Source: TMED69 sp036130055
GTDB taxonomy: Bacteria; Pseudomonadota; Gammaproteobacteria; Ga0077536
Direction: 5' to 3'
Assembly (NCBI GenBank): GCA_036130055.1
Contig: JAYYOR010000027.1
Location: forward strand, 155,900 to 219,899
DNA: 64,000 nt
Position 1 is the first letter of the stretch; each line of letters begins with the position of its first letter. Of this stretch, positions 63,747 through 64,000 are shown piece by piece. Position numbers and translations under genes: made by a program. The notes below the pieces were generated by a model, which worked only from the letters and a program-made list of their open reading frames with translations, searched no databases and was not told where the DNA came from.

Positions 63747-63762
63747 AGCAAAGCGGAATAAT

Positions 63763-64000
63763 ATGAAAACAGATGGAATGGAAAGAGATAAAATAATTTT
63801 TTTTATATTTTTATCGTTTTTACTACATTTTTTAGTTTATTCTTTTTACACAACGTTAAAAAGGAATAATAAAACCTCGCCACTTGAAATCGTCGAATTG
63901 TTAAATATCGAAAATAACGAAAGACAAACAAAAGATAGGCACGCCTTAATAGACAAAATGTATGATTCCAAAGAAAAGGATAATAAAAGAAATTATAAAA
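63763..64000 (+). CDS. TonB-like protein, 5' part cut by window end
   Basis: 79 codons to the edge. One N-terminal TM helix (IIFFIFLSFLLHFLVYSFY) with the SxxxH-type residue pattern of TonB is followed by a charged linker. The gshB-tonB order is usual in gammaproteobacteria. The periplasmic domain is outside the window, so this is a position-based call. Confidence 0.6.
   Translation, partial: MKTDGMERDKIIFFIFLSFLLHFLVYSFYTTLKRNNKTSPLEIVELLNIENNERQTKDRHALIDKMYDSKEKDNKRNYK

Noticed and set aside
1..64000. Genome-wide reassignment of UGA to tryptophan
   Set aside because: Many genes end with TGA in the proper place (mgsC, mgdB, gap, zapB-like, moeB), and Trp is coded by TGG throughout.
1..64000. 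CRISPR arrays, insertion sequences, prophage or att sites
   Set aside because: I saw no regularly spaced repeats, transposase motifs, integrase genes or terminal inverted repeats in the window.

Overview
The window looks like a contiguous piece of chromosome from an AT-rich, compact, probably marine gammaproteobacterium. The evidence is gene order: pepP-ubiH-ubiI divergent from a zapB-like gene, zapA and 6S RNA; ychF-pth-rplY-prs-tRNA(Gln)-ispE-lolB-TPR divergent from hemA-prfA-prmC; engB divergent from cytochrome c4-dsbA; and hemC-hemD-hemX-hemY divergent from gshB-tonB. Intergenic gaps are short, many genes overlap as ATGA or TGATG, and several genes start at TTG. The species cannot be named from sequence alone. 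A relative of the low-GC marine methylotrophic or thiotrophic gammaproteobacteria is a guess.

Layout. 1-7.6 kb: an N-methylglutamate (methylamine) cluster, with glutamate-synthase-like subunits (mgsB, mgsC), an unknown 130-residue gene, and a four-subunit sarcosine-oxidase-like dehydrogenase (mgdABCD). 8.1-10.3 kb: groES-groEL behind a CIRCE operator. 10.3-13 kb: an FmdB-like protein, a TraB-family membrane protein, a self-contained gene for a 25-residue peptide, and a decayed ttcA. 13-19.2 kb: TPR protein, HAD phosphatase, thiolase, then a co-directional run of metallo-hydrolase, ArsC/Spx-like protein, inactive HtrA-like protein, class I aldolase and Bcp/PrxQ peroxiredoxin. 19.2-26 kb: hydrolase, alcohol dehydrogenase, Na+/solute symporter pair, tRNA-Met and ammonium transporter. 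26-31.3 kb: metF and tkt-gap-pgk. 31.3-48 kb: purC, ubiquinone genes and the conserved housekeeping blocks above. 48-57 kb: engB, cytochromes, dsbA, pstS, a TRAP receptor, uvrD and msbA. 57-64 kb: phosphoribulokinase, a ParA ATPase, haem genes, gshB and the start of tonB.

The main result is two selenoprotein genes in the 15.6-19.2 kb operon that ordinary gene calling would truncate or miss. In the ArsC/Spx-like gene (16467-16808) an in-frame TGA gives a U-x-x-C redox motif. In the Bcp/PrxQ gene (18760-19203) an in-frame TGA replaces the peroxidatic cysteine (TPG-U-T). Each TGA is followed 21-23 nt later by a hairpin whose loop contains GU, as expected for a bacterial SECIS. The organism should therefore have SelA/SelB/SelC/SelD elsewhere. 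A third in-frame TGA lies in an otherwise intact pgk; there the selenocysteine case is weak and unresolved.

Other unusual points: the peptide gene with a perfect Shine-Dalgarno, its own -10 and its own terminator; ttcA caught in decay; a TPR gene split at an A7 run; a protease-like protein without its catalytic triad; and tRNA genes that do not encode CCA. Carbon metabolism looks C1-linked: methylamine oxidation, an amt-type transporter, metF, and tkt/gap/pgk/fba/prk enzymes that could serve a Calvin cycle, although no Rubisco is present here.
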